DNA from: Anaerolineaceae bacterium
Lineage (GTDB): Bacteria; Chloroflexota; Anaerolineae; Aggregatilineales; Phototrophicaceae
Assembly (NCBI GenBank): GCA_020634165.1
Contig: JACKCF010000001.1
Span: forward strand, 1,798,001-1,862,000
DNA: 64,000 nucleotides
Direction: 5' to 3'
The notes under the pieces are model-generated. The model was not told where the DNA came from and made no database searches. It worked only from the letters and a program-made list of their open reading frames with translations. This document shows positions 1 to 9,075 of the stretch, one piece after another. Every line of letters begins with the position of its first letter. Position 1 is the stretch's first letter. The translations under genes were made by a program, and so were the position numbers.

Positions 1-1
1 C

Positions 2-1048
2 GAAATTGAAGAAGACTATCCGGCCTTCAGTCCCGATGGCCGCCTGATTGCGTATAGTTCGCAGCAGGGTGGGCAGGAGCAGGTCTCAGTCATTCGTATC
101 GACCAGCCCGGAACGGGGCAGGTAGTCAGTATTGGCCGTATGCCAACCTGGTCGCCGGATGGCCTCGGTTTAGCCTATATCGCCGATGCCATCGACAATT
201 CGCGCTCATTCATCTACGTCATGCCATACCAGACGGGTGGCGCACCGCTCATCATCAGCGAAGTGCCTTTTGGCGCCGATCATCCCACCTGGGTGGATCG
301 CAGCCTTCCGCCAGCATTGGTCAGTGCCGGGGGCGTTGATCTCGCTGTAACGACGCCGCTCTATACCGAACAAATACAGGATCGCGCTACGGGACTAGTT
401 GGTTTGCAATCCATAACCAACACCCAGGCCCAGAATGCCTTCCTCAGCGATTCGGTCAACGATTCCTTTGACGCCATGCGCCAGCGGCTGGTAGAAGAAT
501 CCGGCTGGGATTTCCTTGCCCAGATGGACGACCTGTTCTGGAACATCAACCGCCTGGGTGAGCCTGGTGTACCGGATCGCAACTGGCATAAAACAGGCCG
601 TGCCTTCTCGCTGGATCGCAATGCGCTCCTTGGCTTCCCGCCGGAAATCGAAGTTGTTCGCGAAGAAGTTGGCCCGCTGGATGAAACTTACTGGCGCGTA
701 TACATCCGTGTGGACGAAGATTTACAGTCTGGCCAACTCGGTGAGCCGCTCCGCCGCTTGCCCTGGGACTTCCTGACCCGCAACCAGGACATCGAGGCCT
801 ACAACCAGGGTGGGCGTGTGCGCGCATCCGTGCCAACGGGCTACTACGTCGATTTCACGCAGCTTGCCGCCGATTATGGCTGGGAGCGTATGCCTGCTGG
901 CGAAACTTGGCGCGCCAATGCCGATACCCGCTTCTTCTGGATGTTCTTCAAGCCAGAAGGTATGTCCTGGGTGGATGCCATGCTGGAAATTTATACACCT
1001 GGCGAGATGGGTGGCTTCCTGCCCACGCCGACAGCCTCTGCTAACTAG
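2..1048 (+). CDS. TolB/PD40-type beta-propeller protein, C-terminal part
   Basis: The reading frame is open from base 2, so the 5' end lies outside the window. The N-terminal part carries two blade motifs of the WD40-like (PD40/TolB) kind: FSPDG near base 30 and WSPDG near base 150, each followed by a short 'I/LAY' strand. These are usual in secreted propellers that bind protein or glycan. From about base 370 to the end the sequence is not a propeller I recognise. It is rich in Trp and Tyr (for example YGWERMPAGE and TRFFWMFF) and may be a separate C-terminal domain. The stop is 18 bases before the M23 peptidase gene, with an AGGAG-like ribosome site between them, so the two are probably co-transcribed. 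The propeller call is firm; the function of the C-terminal part is unknown. Confidence 0.7.
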   Translation, partial: EIEEDYPAFSPDGRLIAYSSQQGGQEQVSVIRIDQPGTGQVVSIGRMPTWSPDGLGLAYIADAIDNSRSFIYVMPYQTGGAPLIISEVPFGADHPTWVDRSLPPALVSAGGVDLAVTTPLYTEQIQDRATGLVGLQSITNTQAQNAFLSDSVNDSFDAMRQRLVEESGWDFLAQMDDLFWNINRLGEPGVPDRNWHKTGRAFSLDRNALLGFPPEIEVVREEVGPLDETYWRVYIRVDEDLQSGQLGEPLRRLPWDFLTRNQDIEAYNQGGRVRASVPTGYYVDFTQLAADYGWERMPAGETWRANADTRFFWMFFKPEGMSWVDAMLEIYTPGEMGGFLPTPTASAN

Positions 1049-1066
1049 CGTTTTTCAGGAGACCCC

Positions 1067-2335
1067 ATGCGTCGTAAACGGCATGGATTTGCCTCAATCT
1101 TCATCGTGATTGTAATCGTCATCGGGTTTGGTGCGCTGCTCTGGCTCAACGGCCCGCAGGATGTACCTGCGGTTATCGCGCCGCCCAATCCTGTGACGGC
1201 CACGCCTGAAGAAAACCCCATTGCGCGCTTGTTGGGGCAGGGCTTTGGCGTAGATAGCACCCCATTACCGACGATTGCCATTCCTGAAGTACTGCCCACC
1301 ATTCCGACCCTGGCAATTGGCCAGGAGGGAACGCCCGTTGTGGTCGGGGCGGGTGATGTCGCTGGCCAGACAGCCCCGATTGCGCTGGTTGTCACGCCAA
1401 CACTGCCACCGCCTACACCCATTGATGCTGCCGAAGCAACCGAAATCGCCGCCACCCGCGACCCGGATAGCTGGCAGCCGCCAGCCCTTATCCCGCCGCT
1501 GTCGAAAGACCCGCTGGGTTACGATCATTACTGGTTTACGCGCCCGCTGGATGCCAATGCCAACAACTGGGTGCTGGAAGTCTATCCCTACGGCTCTGAT
1601 GGCCCCTCGCAGGATAACCCTCTGCGCCAGCATCATGGCATCGACATGTCCAATCGGGTCGGTGAACGTGTTCGTGCGGCGGCTGCGGGCGTCGTCATCT
1701 GGTCGGCTGATGGCCGCCAGGACGAAGTCGATTATTTCCAGAATTCGCCTTCTTATGGCAACGTCATCCTGATAGAGCACTACAACCAGTATCGCGGCCA
1801 GACGCTTTACACGCTTTACGGCCACCTCAGTGCGGCCTTTGTCAATGTCGGCGATGTCGTCGAAATGGGCGAGGTCATTGGCTTGGTCGGCAATACCGGC
1901 CAGGTGACAGGCCCCCACCTGCACTTTGAAGTCCGCCTCGATGAAAATAAATATGGCAGTACCGTCAATCCGGTGCTGTGGATGGTGCCTTATGTTGGGC
2001 ATGGTGTGATCGCCGGACGTGTGCTGGATTTCAGTGGCAATTATCCCTCATCGCTCCAGGACACGACCATCACTGTTCGTCGTGTTCGTGATGGCCTGAC
2101 GCAGGCCACGACCACCAGCTACATCTACCTTAATTCAAGCTCAGATATTAACCCTGACCGCAATTGGGATGAAAATTTTGTCGTTGCTGATGTGCCCGTT
2201 GGCACCTATGATGTCATCGCCACCGTTGATGGTCAGCGCGTGGTACAGCGCATCACCGTCATTGATGGCATGACCAATTGGGTCGAACTCAAGCCAGAGC
2301 CGCGGCCAACTGCCGAACCAACCGAAACACAGTAA
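1067..2335 (+). CDS. M23-family (LytM-type) peptidase, membrane-anchored
   Basis: A zinc metallopeptidase of the M23/LytM family, normally an endopeptidase acting on peptidoglycan cross-links or an activator of such enzymes outside the membrane. Residues 8-29 form one hydrophobic anchor. A Pro/Thr-rich spacer runs to about residue 140. The M23 domain follows with HHGIDMSN (zinc His and Asp), YGNVILIEH, LYGHLS and the terminal GPHLHFEVR motif, so the metal site looks complete. After residue about 315 there is a small beta domain (AGRVLDFSG... TITVRRV) that resembles carboxypeptidase-regulatory-like or transthyretin-like folds, and the end is Pro/Thr/Glu-rich. The AGGAG 6 bases before the ATG supports the start. 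The gene follows the propeller gene closely, which suggests an envelope role for both. Confidence 0.9.
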   Translation: MRRKRHGFASIFIVIVIVIGFGALLWLNGPQDVPAVIAPPNPVTATPEENPIARLLGQGFGVDSTPLPTIAIPEVLPTIPTLAIGQEGTPVVVGAGDVAGQTAPIALVVTPTLPPPTPIDAAEATEIAATRDPDSWQPPALIPPLSKDPLGYDHYWFTRPLDANANNWVLEVYPYGSDGPSQDNPLRQHHGIDMSNRVGERVRAAAAGVVIWSADGRQDEVDYFQNSPSYGNVILIEHYNQYRGQTLYTLYGHLSAAFVNVGDVVEMGEVIGLVGNTGQVTGPHLHFEVRLDENKYGSTVNPVLWMVPYVGHGVIAGRVLDFSGNYPSSLQDTTITVRRVRDGLTQATTTSYIYLNSSSDINPDRNWDENFVVADVPVGTYDVIATVDGQRVVQRITVIDGMTNWVELKPEPRPTAEPTETQ

Positions 2336-2469
2336 TCTATAGCGCTGTGCTGGTTCCAAACCATCAGCGGGATAACGCAGGTTAGCAGCATAGCGGCCCT
2401 GTTAAAAATCGGCTACACTCACAATAAGCGGAGTTCTTTTTTGACTGACCGTTGTAGGAGGCAAGCTCC

Positions 2470-4623
2470 ATGATTGGAAATAAATCACTCATCCGCATCA
2501 CGCGCATGATGTTGGTGCTGGGTGTGTGTTTGATGATCGCCCTGGTTGCCGTTCAGGCGCAATCAGTGGAAACGCTTGTAGCGGGTGAACCCACCACAAG
2601 CACCCTTGATTTGACGACAGTGGCGCGCTTCTTCCAGTTTGAAGTTGCCGAAGCCAGTGATGTTGAAATCACAATAACCAGTGAGGACCTCGTCCTGGCC
2701 GCGGCCCTTAATGATGCGGACGGCAACACTGTCGCCCAGGCTATTGACCTGGGGTCAACCGGTATGACGACTTTGATCGCCACTGCCGAGCCTGGAACAT
2801 ACTCGCTCGTCGTTTTCGTCGCGCGCGGCTCAGAAAATGCGGAAGGCTCCTTTGAAGTCGTTCTCAATGATGGTGATGCGCAGGCGACAGAGGAACCCAC
2901 CTCTGAACCTGTAGAAGCCACGCCAACACCTGCCGCTGCTGACGAAACGCCGGAACCTTCCAGCGAGTGGACCACACCGACCCAGATTTTGCTGGCCAAT
3001 GGCATTGAAGTCCGCTTAAGCTGGACCGCCGCCGTTGATCTTGGCCTTGAAGTGCGTGATCCAGTCGGCAATACACTCTATTTCGACAGCCGTACCAGCC
3101 CAGTGGGTGGTAGCTTTGGTTTTGATGCCAACGGCTTGTGTGAAGTCATCACGGAAAATCCGACCGAGACAGCCTCCTGGGTACCTGGATTCCTGCCGAC
3201 AGGTAGCTATGAAATCCTTGTATTCTACTACCAGGCCTGTGACCAATCCGTACCAGCCGCTTTCACCATTGACGTAACCGTCGATGGTCAGGCCCAGCCA
3301 ACCATTGAAGGCGCACTGTCGCCGCCGCCCAATAGCGATGTCGATAGCGTCTATCTGGCCAGTTTTGACATTGACCCGGACGGCTCGGTTCAGGTCTATG
3401 ACGGTGATTTCTATCCGGATACCAGCCTGGGCTTCTTACCTGCTCCAGTCAACGAACTTGTTGACGAAGCGCAGCCTATAGCTGTGGATGAAGTCGCCGC
3501 AGGCGTTATCTACCGTGAGCAGCCCTACCAGAGCTACGTATTCCAGGGTGTAGCCAACGATGTCGTCAACATCAGCCTGGAAGCGACCTCCGGCAATCTC
3601 GATACGCTTGTACAGGTCATGGATGCCAGCGGAACGCTTCTCCAAGTGGTCGATGACGCTGCCGGAACAACCAACTCCATCATAAATAACCTCCGCCTGC
3701 CCAACAGCGGCCAGTACTATGTCATCGCAACCCGATACGGCAAGGAACTGGGCGGCACAGAAGGCGAGTATACGCTGACCCTGGCATCGGGCGTTCAGTT
3801 CACTTCAACCGACCTGACAGCCCTCAATCTGCCCGTTGGTGATATTAGCGTTCTGCTGACCTGGAACAACAGTACCGATCTGCAATTACTGGTTCGTGAT
3901 CCAGTAGGCGATTCTGTATATGACGACGCGGCACAGATCAACAGCGGTGGCCAACTGCTGCTGAACGGCAACGTACAGTGTGTCCGTGCAGAAGGCACCC
4001 CGACATCCTACATTTACTGGCCGCAGGGTTTCCTGCGTGCGGGTATCTATGAAGTCGATGTCTGGTTCCAGTCAACCTGTAACGATGCTACTGCGGTGGA
4101 GTTCACCCTGACCATTCTGGTCAATGGCCAACCCCTTGTTCAGGAAGTACGCCGTCCAACCCTGGATCAGCACTTTGTCGTCAACTTCACGGTCGGCCCG
4201 GATGGCCAGCCATCAGCCGGACAGGGTGGGTTCGTCGTCGATAATGCCACTGGCATCGACTACACCAGCGAGGTACCAGTCGCTATAACGTTCAACACAC
4301 CTGCAACGGGTACCATCGCACCCGACAATGCCTTCGATGTCTACACCTTCGATGGCAGCGCCGGACAAACCGTCACCATCAGCATGAACGCGATTTCACA
4401 GACGCTTGATACCAAGCTCCTTCTGATCGCACCAAGTGGTATTCAGGTTGCTGAAAATGACGATGCTGACCCGCTGCTGGCCAATACCAATGGTCGTACC
4501 ACCAACTCCCTGATTGCGAGCTACACGCTCCAGGAAACAGGGCCATACACCATCATAGCGACCCGCTACGGCATCCAGTTCGGTGGCACAATCGGTGCCT
4601 ACCGCGTCCTTGTAGAAGGATAG
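2470..4623 (+). CDS. Secreted protein with three PPC-like domains and an internal duplication
   Basis: The Met start follows a strong AGGAGG. Residues 8-30 look like a signal peptide, ending near VQAQS. Residues 35-135 form a first PPC-like (pre-peptidase C-terminal) beta domain. A Thr/Glu/Pro linker follows to about 165. The rest is a unit of about 250-270 residues present twice. Each copy begins with a domain containing 'VRDPVG', a Cys near the middle, a 'GFL..G.YE' turn and a second Cys, and ends with a PPC domain that finishes in IATRYG..(L/F)GGT.G.Y. No protease or other catalytic domain is present, so it is probably a binding or surface protein. Exact function is unknown. It is followed by a strong terminator. 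Confidence 0.75.
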   Translation: MIGNKSLIRITRMMLVLGVCLMIALVAVQAQSVETLVAGEPTTSTLDLTTVARFFQFEVAEASDVEITITSEDLVLAAALNDADGNTVAQAIDLGSTGMTTLIATAEPGTYSLVVFVARGSENAEGSFEVVLNDGDAQATEEPTSEPVEATPTPAAADETPEPSSEWTTPTQILLANGIEVRLSWTAAVDLGLEVRDPVGNTLYFDSRTSPVGGSFGFDANGLCEVITENPTETASWVPGFLPTGSYEILVFYYQACDQSVPAAFTIDVTVDGQAQPTIEGALSPPPNSDVDSVYLASFDIDPDGSVQVYDGDFYPDTSLGFLPAPVNELVDEAQPIAVDEVAAGVIYREQPYQSYVFQGVANDVVNISLEATSGNLDTLVQVMDASGTLLQVVDDAAGTTNSIINNLRLPNSGQYYVIATRYGKELGGTEGEYTLTLASGVQFTSTDLTALNLPVGDISVLLTWNNSTDLQLLVRDPVGDSVYDDAAQINSGGQLLLNGNVQCVRAEGTPTSYIYWPQGFLRAGIYEVDVWFQSTCNDATAVEFTLTILVNGQPLVQEVRRPTLDQHFVVNFTVGPDGQPSAGQGGFVVDNATGIDYTSEVPVAITFNTPATGTIAPDNAFDVYTFDGSAGQTVTISMNAISQTLDTKLLLIAPSGIQVAENDDADPLLANTNGRTTNSLIASYTLQETGPYTIIATRYGIQFGGTIGAYRVLVEG

Positions 4624-4666
4624 CCCAGATAGCAAACTTCCATCTTGTGATGAAGTGATGAAGAGC

Positions 4667-4698
4667 GACACGGTTACCCCTGGTGCCGTGTCTTTTTT
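4667..4698 (+). terminator. Rho-independent terminator after the PPC-domain protein
   Basis: GACACGG (4667-4673) pairs with CCGTGTC (4686-4692), with extra pairing of TACC and GGTG inside the loop, and six Ts follow at 4693-4698. It closes the envelope gene group on the plus strand. Confidence 0.85.
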
Positions 4699-4789
4699 CT
4701 TGTTTTTCGCTCGATAGAGCACTGTACATTCGATTCTGAACCTGTTACTATTCAGGCCAGTAGAATCAACCATCGAGAGTTTATCCTCC

Positions 4790-5539
4790 ATGAAAATTCG
4801 TGTCTTGCTAGCCGCGATTGTGGTCATGCTGGTTTCTGCGGCATGCCAGGCGGCGCCCCAACTACTCAACGAAACATTTCTATCAGATACCAGCCTGGTT
4901 ACGGGTGAACCATGCGAAGCCCCTTGCTGGCGCAATATCACCCCTGGCGAAACAACCTGGCTAGAAGCGCGTATTATCATTGAGGATGATAGCCAACTGA
5001 CGAATCTCACAACAGAAGACGTGGAAGAGGGTGGTTCAGTCCTCCTTTTCAACGATGGCGAAGGTCCCCAGTGCTGCCAGATTTACACCCAGGATGGCGA
5101 AACAGTGACCCAGGTCCTGGCGCTGCTGGCACCGGAAATGACGCTCGGACAGGTTCTTGCTAAATACGGCGAACCTGAATACATGACCGGCGCGGATGTC
5201 TCGCCCGATCAGACCCTCGTCTTGCTGGTCTTCCCTGATGTTCCGCTTGGCTTGTACGTATTTGCCCCTGGCATCGAAACAGGGTCTTTGGCCGCAGATA
5301 ACCAGGTCATCGGGGCGATCTATCTCAATCCTAATGACATCGACGAACTGTTGAATACGGACCTTTACTATTGGGAAGGTTACGGCGCCCTATCAGGCAT
5401 GATCGACGGCGAGTTCGATGTTCGCGCAGTAGAAGCGACCGATGGTGATACCACAGACGAATCTACAAATGCCGATGATTCGGCTGACGATGGTACAGCG
5501 GATACAACACCGACCGAAGACGCGACCAGCAGCGATTAA
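4790..5539 (+). CDS. Lipoprotein of unknown function
   Basis: The N-terminus is a type II signal peptide, with a lipobox VSAAC at residues 15-19, so Cys19 would be lipid-modified and the mature protein held at the outer face of the membrane. A TGEPCEAPCW stretch and a CC pair (GPQCCQIY) suggest disulfides. The middle, residues 115-200, has a repeated 'GEPEYM... VLLVFPDVPLGLYVF' pattern like small secreted proteins common in Chloroflexota. The last 35 residues are an acidic, Thr-rich low-complexity tail. I do not recognise a catalytic family. It lies between a terminator and the S1 gene, so it probably has its own promoter. Confidence 0.6.
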   Translation: MKIRVLLAAIVVMLVSAACQAAPQLLNETFLSDTSLVTGEPCEAPCWRNITPGETTWLEARIIIEDDSQLTNLTTEDVEEGGSVLLFNDGEGPQCCQIYTQDGETVTQVLALLAPEMTLGQVLAKYGEPEYMTGADVSPDQTLVLLVFPDVPLGLYVFAPGIETGSLAADNQVIGAIYLNPNDIDELLNTDLYYWEGYGALSGMIDGEFDVRAVEATDGDTTDESTNADDSADDGTADTTPTEDATSSD

Positions 5540-5610
5540 TATGACTGGCGCGATAAACAAACTGACACCTGCCAGAACACAAGTTGGAGATATGAAAGGA
5601 AATTTCGGGA

Positions 5611-6312
5611 ATGTCTGAAGACGTGGGGACATCAATTGCGACACTGAAGCCGGGTGATGAAGTCAAAGGTGAAGTCCGGCACCTGGGTCTTTATGGCGCG
5701 ATGATAGATATTGGCGCAGAAAGTGATGCGCTGCTGCACTTGTCGCAGTTTGGCCGTAGGGATTTCCAGAATATCGAAGAAGTCATCAAACAGGGTGATA
5801 GCGTAGAAGCGTTTGTCCTTAAGGTTGACGAGGCAAACCAGCGCATAGCCCTTACGATGATCAAACCAGCGTCATTGCCCTGGCAGTCTATCCAGCGTGG
5901 CGAAACCTACAAAGGTACTGTTACCCGTATTGAGTCTTATGGCGTTTTCGTCGATATTGGCGCGGAACGCCCTGGCATGGTCCACATCTCGGAATTGACC
6001 GATGGCTATGTGGAGCGTCCGGAAGACGTGGTGCATGTCGGTGATGTGGTCGAAGCTCGCGTGCTTAAGGTTTCCCGCCGTAATCGCCAGATTGACCTCA
6101 GCATGCGTACCCCTGAAGAAGAAGTTGCAGCGGCGACTGGCGAGGAAGAAGAAATTCCAACCGCTATGGAGTTAGCCCTGCGCCGTGCCCAACAGCATGC
6201 CCAGAAGGCCAACCGCCCGCAGAAGTCAGCGCGTGGTCAGCGCAAGCGCCGCGATCAGGACGATATCTTCCGTCGCACACTGCAAAATCATTATGGTGAA
6301 GACGACGATTAG
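5611..6312 (+). CDS. S1-domain RNA-binding protein (two S1 domains)
   Basis: Two S1 (OB-fold) RNA-binding domains lie in tandem: residues about 14-83 (GDEVKGEVRHLGLYGAMIDI) and about 97-168, which has the classic GTVTRIESYGVFVDIG, HISELTDGYV and RVLKVSRRNRQIDLSMR pattern. The first domain is less canonical. Residues 170-233 are Glu-rich and then strongly basic (ANRPQKSARGQRKRR), a likely unstructured RNA-binding tail. At 233 residues it is far shorter than ribosomal protein S1 (usually 4-6 domains) and is closer to YugI/GSP13-like or RpsA-like short proteins. It probably binds RNA or ribosomes, with no enzyme activity visible. The SD is GAAAGGAAA upstream of the ATG. Confidence 0.85.
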   Translation: MSEDVGTSIATLKPGDEVKGEVRHLGLYGAMIDIGAESDALLHLSQFGRRDFQNIEEVIKQGDSVEAFVLKVDEANQRIALTMIKPASLPWQSIQRGETYKGTVTRIESYGVFVDIGAERPGMVHISELTDGYVERPEDVVHVGDVVEARVLKVSRRNRQIDLSMRTPEEEVAAATGEEEEIPTAMELALRRAQQHAQKANRPQKSARGQRKRRDQDDIFRRTLQNHYGEDDD

Positions 6313-6336
6313 TCGGTCCTTTGGCTGCTGAACGAG

Positions 6337-7026
6337 TTAAATGAACTCGTTCAACAATTGATAGAAACGAAATCGCTGTGGCTCGACATCTGTTGAGCCA
6401 TAGTGTTTTAAGAAGGCTTGCCAGCCCTCAATGCCATAATAGTCCACCACATCGTCGTAGATCATCGCCAGGTCGGTATAACGATCTGCGACCGCCACAA
6501 ACCCCACATCAATAAACGCCGCCAATTCTCCGCTTGATGGATTTAGCAGCATATTGTCGTTATACGCATCCCCGTGAACCATGACCAGATCAGCATCGTT
6601 TGGCCGCAAACGGATGAGTTCCTCAAGCATACTTTCCCAGCTGCGTTCCTTGAAAGCCTCATCCCGATTATCGTCATTGACCTGATTGTTCTGCACCGAT
6701 TTTCGGGCGAATGCGATTTGCTCGTCAGGTGTCCAGGTGAAGGGGCAATCAGCAGTGGGTAAATCATGCAGTCGCCGGATGGCCTTCGCATAAAGCCGAA
6801 TAATGTCATCCGGTTTAGCATCAAATTCAAAGGCGTCGATGCCATCGACTGCCGCTGTCACCAGATACTGCCGTGCCTCGTCCTCAACATAAGCCAGAAT
6901 CTCAGGAACTGGGATACGGCCCTGTAGCCACTTCAGATGCTCATATTCTGCTTTGACGGCCATACGGTGGGCATGAGGGGTGATCTTCAGGTAACAATCG
7001 CGCTCGACAAAAACGCCCTTGAACAC
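6337..7026 (-). CDS. APH-family phosphotransferase-like protein
   Basis: It belongs to the aminoglycoside phosphotransferase/kinase-like superfamily. The catalytic loop reads VMVHGDAYNDNM (family: HGD...N) and the metal site FIDVGFVAVADRYTDLA (family: hID.G..G.aD...Dla), both close to APH(3')-type enzymes. The substrate cannot be told from sequence; resistance is possible but unproven. The first in-frame canonical start is GTG at 7026, yet the 28 codons upstream are open and read like the usual APH N-terminus (LPPELQ..., then GLSGA just before VFKG). Translation may therefore begin further up, at a non-standard codon such as ATT at 7104 preceded by GAGGA. The gene follows VKOR on the same strand with almost no gap. 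Confidence 0.8.
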   Translation of the reverse strand: MFKGVFVERDCYLKITPHAHRMAVKAEYEHLKWLQGRIPVPEILAYVEDEARQYLVTAAVDGIDAFEFDAKPDDIIRLYAKAIRRLHDLPTADCPFTWTPDEQIAFARKSVQNNQVNDDNRDEAFKERSWESMLEELIRLRPNDADLVMVHGDAYNDNMLLNPSSGELAAFIDVGFVAVADRYTDLAMIYDDVVDYYGIEGWQAFLKHYGSTDVEPQRFRFYQLLNEFI

Positions 7027-7109
7027 GCTAGCCCCAGAAAGGCCCTTTTCAAGCAGTTGCCAGGGGCCTTTCTGGAGTTCGGGCGGCAGAGTTAAGTTGT
7101 AAATCTCAG

Positions 7110-7577
7110 CTATTCCTCATCCTGTAGGCTGCGGAACAGTCGATAGGTGATGAGACCAAACAAAATAGTCATGACAGTTTCATGCGTCAGGCACCAGGGG
7201 CACAACGCCTGCAGGACAGCGACCTGCAAATACACCAGATACATCGAGAACACCCAGGCGAATAGGGCAATCCCGAACATGAGTATTTTGCCGTACTCTT
7301 GCAGGAAACCGACGCGGTTTTCAAGCAAAAACAACGCACCCAATGTCAGATACATGAGTAGCCCCAGATAAGCAATCGGAATATCAAAAATCTCGCTGTA
7401 GATGCTGTTGAGCACGACCTCACAGTTAAAAGCAGCACCTTCCACACAGACCGCCGCAGATTGGCTAAACTTCAGATAGCTCAAATAGGTCGTAACAAAT
7501 ATGCCGATCACAATCAGCACCAGCGCAATGCGCTTAATCATGTCGGTACCTGTAGCTTTGGTTGGCGCGACGGTCAT
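7110..7577 (-). CDS. Vitamin K epoxide reductase (VKOR) family protein
   Basis: An integral membrane thiol oxidoreductase. Bacterial VKORs reoxidise DsbA-like proteins and pass electrons to quinone, driving disulfide formation outside the membrane. Four hydrophobic helices are visible. The active CPWC motif lies in the last helix region (LQALCPWCLTHE) and the loop cysteine pair is present (AVCVEGAAFNCEVVLNS), including the conserved Ser after the loop. Unlike many actinobacterial and cyanobacterial forms there is no fused thioredoxin domain. I chose the ATG at 7577 because AAGGA lies 8 bases ahead; an ATG at 7598 would add seven residues. It lies between moeA and the APH-like gene on the same strand. 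Confidence 0.9.
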   Translation of the reverse strand: MTVAPTKATGTDMIKRIALVLIVIGIFVTTYLSYLKFSQSAAVCVEGAAFNCEVVLNSIYSEIFDIPIAYLGLLMYLTLGALFLLENRVGFLQEYGKILMFGIALFAWVFSMYLVYLQVAVLQALCPWCLTHETVMTILFGLITYRLFRSLQDEE

Positions 7578-7618
7578 ACCATCTATCCTTCTATGCAAAT
7601 GTTTGTGATGAATTGATT

Positions 7619-8869
7619 TTATAACCTTGGCTGCCGTAGCAGCTTGACTGGCAGCATCGTACCAGGCTCAACGACTTTCATATCTTCTGGCACAATCATC
7701 AGCGCATCCGCTAGCACCATCGACATCAGCGCACCAGAACTCTGCGTACCCGTCAGATGTGCGACCCATTGGTTGCCATCGCGCGTCAGAGTAACCCGCT
7801 CGTAACTGCGTCGGCCATCTGTCGTGATCCGTTCGCCGGCCACCGCCGTCGTATAATAATCTTGATCGCTGCTGCCAGATAACTTGAGTAGGGCAGGCCG
7901 TACTATTACCTCAAACGTCACCATTGCCGAGACTGGATTGCCTGGCAGTCCAAAGAAGGGTACCCCACGAAGATGACCAAAGGCTAACGGCTTACCTGGT
8001 CGCAGATTGATTCGCCAGAAATCGACCGAACCCAATTCTGACAGAACGCCGCGTACAAGGTCGGCAGTCCCAACAGAAACGCCTGCCGAACTGATAATCA
8101 TATCGGGGCGGCCAGCCAATGCTCCCTCGAACACGCCGCGCACACTTTCCAGCGTATCGCGCGCGACGGGCATCCGCGTGGGAATGCCGCCATATTCCTT
8201 TACCAGCGTCATCAGGCTGTAACTGTTACTGTCATAGATTTTCCCTGGCGTCAGCGGTTCATGCAGTGGAACCAGTTCGTCACCGCTGCTGATGATCGTC
8301 ACGCGCGGCTGTTGCGTCGCCAGCACATCGCTCATGCCAAGTCCGGCCACCATGCCGATTTCTGCACTGCGGAATATCGTACCCTTGGTGATAATCGTAT
8401 CGCCTGCTTTGGCACTTTCACCAACATGGCGGACACCCGCTCCGATCTTCACTGGCCGAGTGATAATAACCTTGTCCCCGACTGTTACCGGATCACCCGC
8501 TTCCCAGTCAATATTGGTATCCTCAACAGGAACAACGGCATTTGCGCCCTCTGGCATGGGGGCACCTGTCATGATGCGCGCTGCTTCACCCCGCTGTATG
8601 GCCTGTTCAGGCGCGCTTCCTGCTGGGATGTCCATCACAATTGTCAGCCCGATGGGATTATCTTCGCTGGCCTCCGACATATCGCTGGCGACCACAGCAA
8701 AGCCATCCAGTGCGGAGTTCGCAAACGGTGGCAAATTAATCGGCGCGATAATGTCTGTGGCTGCCACGCGCCCCAGCGCTTCTGTCAGACCAATATGCTC
8801 TGGACCTTTGGTTTCCAGGCCCATCAGGATGAGTTCAATGGCTCGATCAACATTGAGTAGGGATGTCAT
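7619..8869 (-). CDS. moeA: Molybdopterin molybdotransferase MoeA
   Basis: MoeA inserts molybdate into adenylated molybdopterin in the last step of molybdenum cofactor synthesis, in the cytoplasm. Features of the family are clear: the N-terminal LPPFANSALDGFAV (family LP.fdnSamDGyA), the IMTGAPMPEGANAVVPVEDT stretch, the MoCF-binding core TIISSGDELVPLHEPLTPGKIYDSNS split over residues 190-215, and SAGVSVGTADLV with the FGLPGNPVSAMVTFE signature. The 416-residue length is normal. The other Moco genes in the window (moaC, moaDE) are 18 kb away, so they are not in one operon. A weak SD precedes the ATG. The 200-base gap to rel on the other strand should hold both promoters. Confidence 0.95.
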   Translation of the reverse strand: MTSLLNVDRAIELILMGLETKGPEHIGLTEALGRVAATDIIAPINLPPFANSALDGFAVVASDMSEASEDNPIGLTIVMDIPAGSAPEQAIQRGEAARIMTGAPMPEGANAVVPVEDTNIDWEAGDPVTVGDKVIITRPVKIGAGVRHVGESAKAGDTIITKGTIFRSAEIGMVAGLGMSDVLATQQPRVTIISSGDELVPLHEPLTPGKIYDSNSYSLMTLVKEYGGIPTRMPVARDTLESVRGVFEGALAGRPDMIISSAGVSVGTADLVRGVLSELGSVDFWRINLRPGKPLAFGHLRGVPFFGLPGNPVSAMVTFEVIVRPALLKLSGSSDQDYYTTAVAGERITTDGRRSYERVTLTRDGNQWVAHLTGTQSSGALMSMVLADALMIVPEDMKVVEPGTMLPVKLLRQPRL

Positions 8870-9026
8870 AGGCTTGCTGAATGACGTCTAATTCGCTTTA
8901 ATGGCCGTATCGCAAGGCATTATAGCACGTTGTTTGTGATTTTCTTTGCTTTGATATGCCTTGTTGATGACTTATAAGTGATCTTTGATATTTCTAAGAT
9001 TGTCCCGTTTTTGTTTTCATCGTCCT

Positions 9027-9036
9027 GCTATAAAAT
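9027..9036 (+). promoter_or_regulatory. Possible extended -10 promoter for rel
   Basis: The sequence TGCTATAAAAT lies about 40 bases before the rel start codon and fits an extended -10 element (TGnTATAAT-like). No good -35 hexamer is visible at 16-18 bases, so this is a modest call. Confidence 0.35.
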
Positions 9037-9075
9037 AAACTTTATCTAACGCCTGCTTAAAGCCGAGTTAACGCT

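Noticed and set aside
546..836. Minus-strand open frame across the propeller gene
   Set aside because: It is antisense to a gene with clear domain motifs, has no ribosome site and a composition biased to Arg, Pro and Gly as expected for a shadow frame.
6330..6352. Hairpin GAACGAGTT/AACTCGTTC as a terminator of the S1 gene
   Set aside because: The 9-bp stem is perfect but it overlaps the last codons of the APH-like gene and no T-run follows on either strand.
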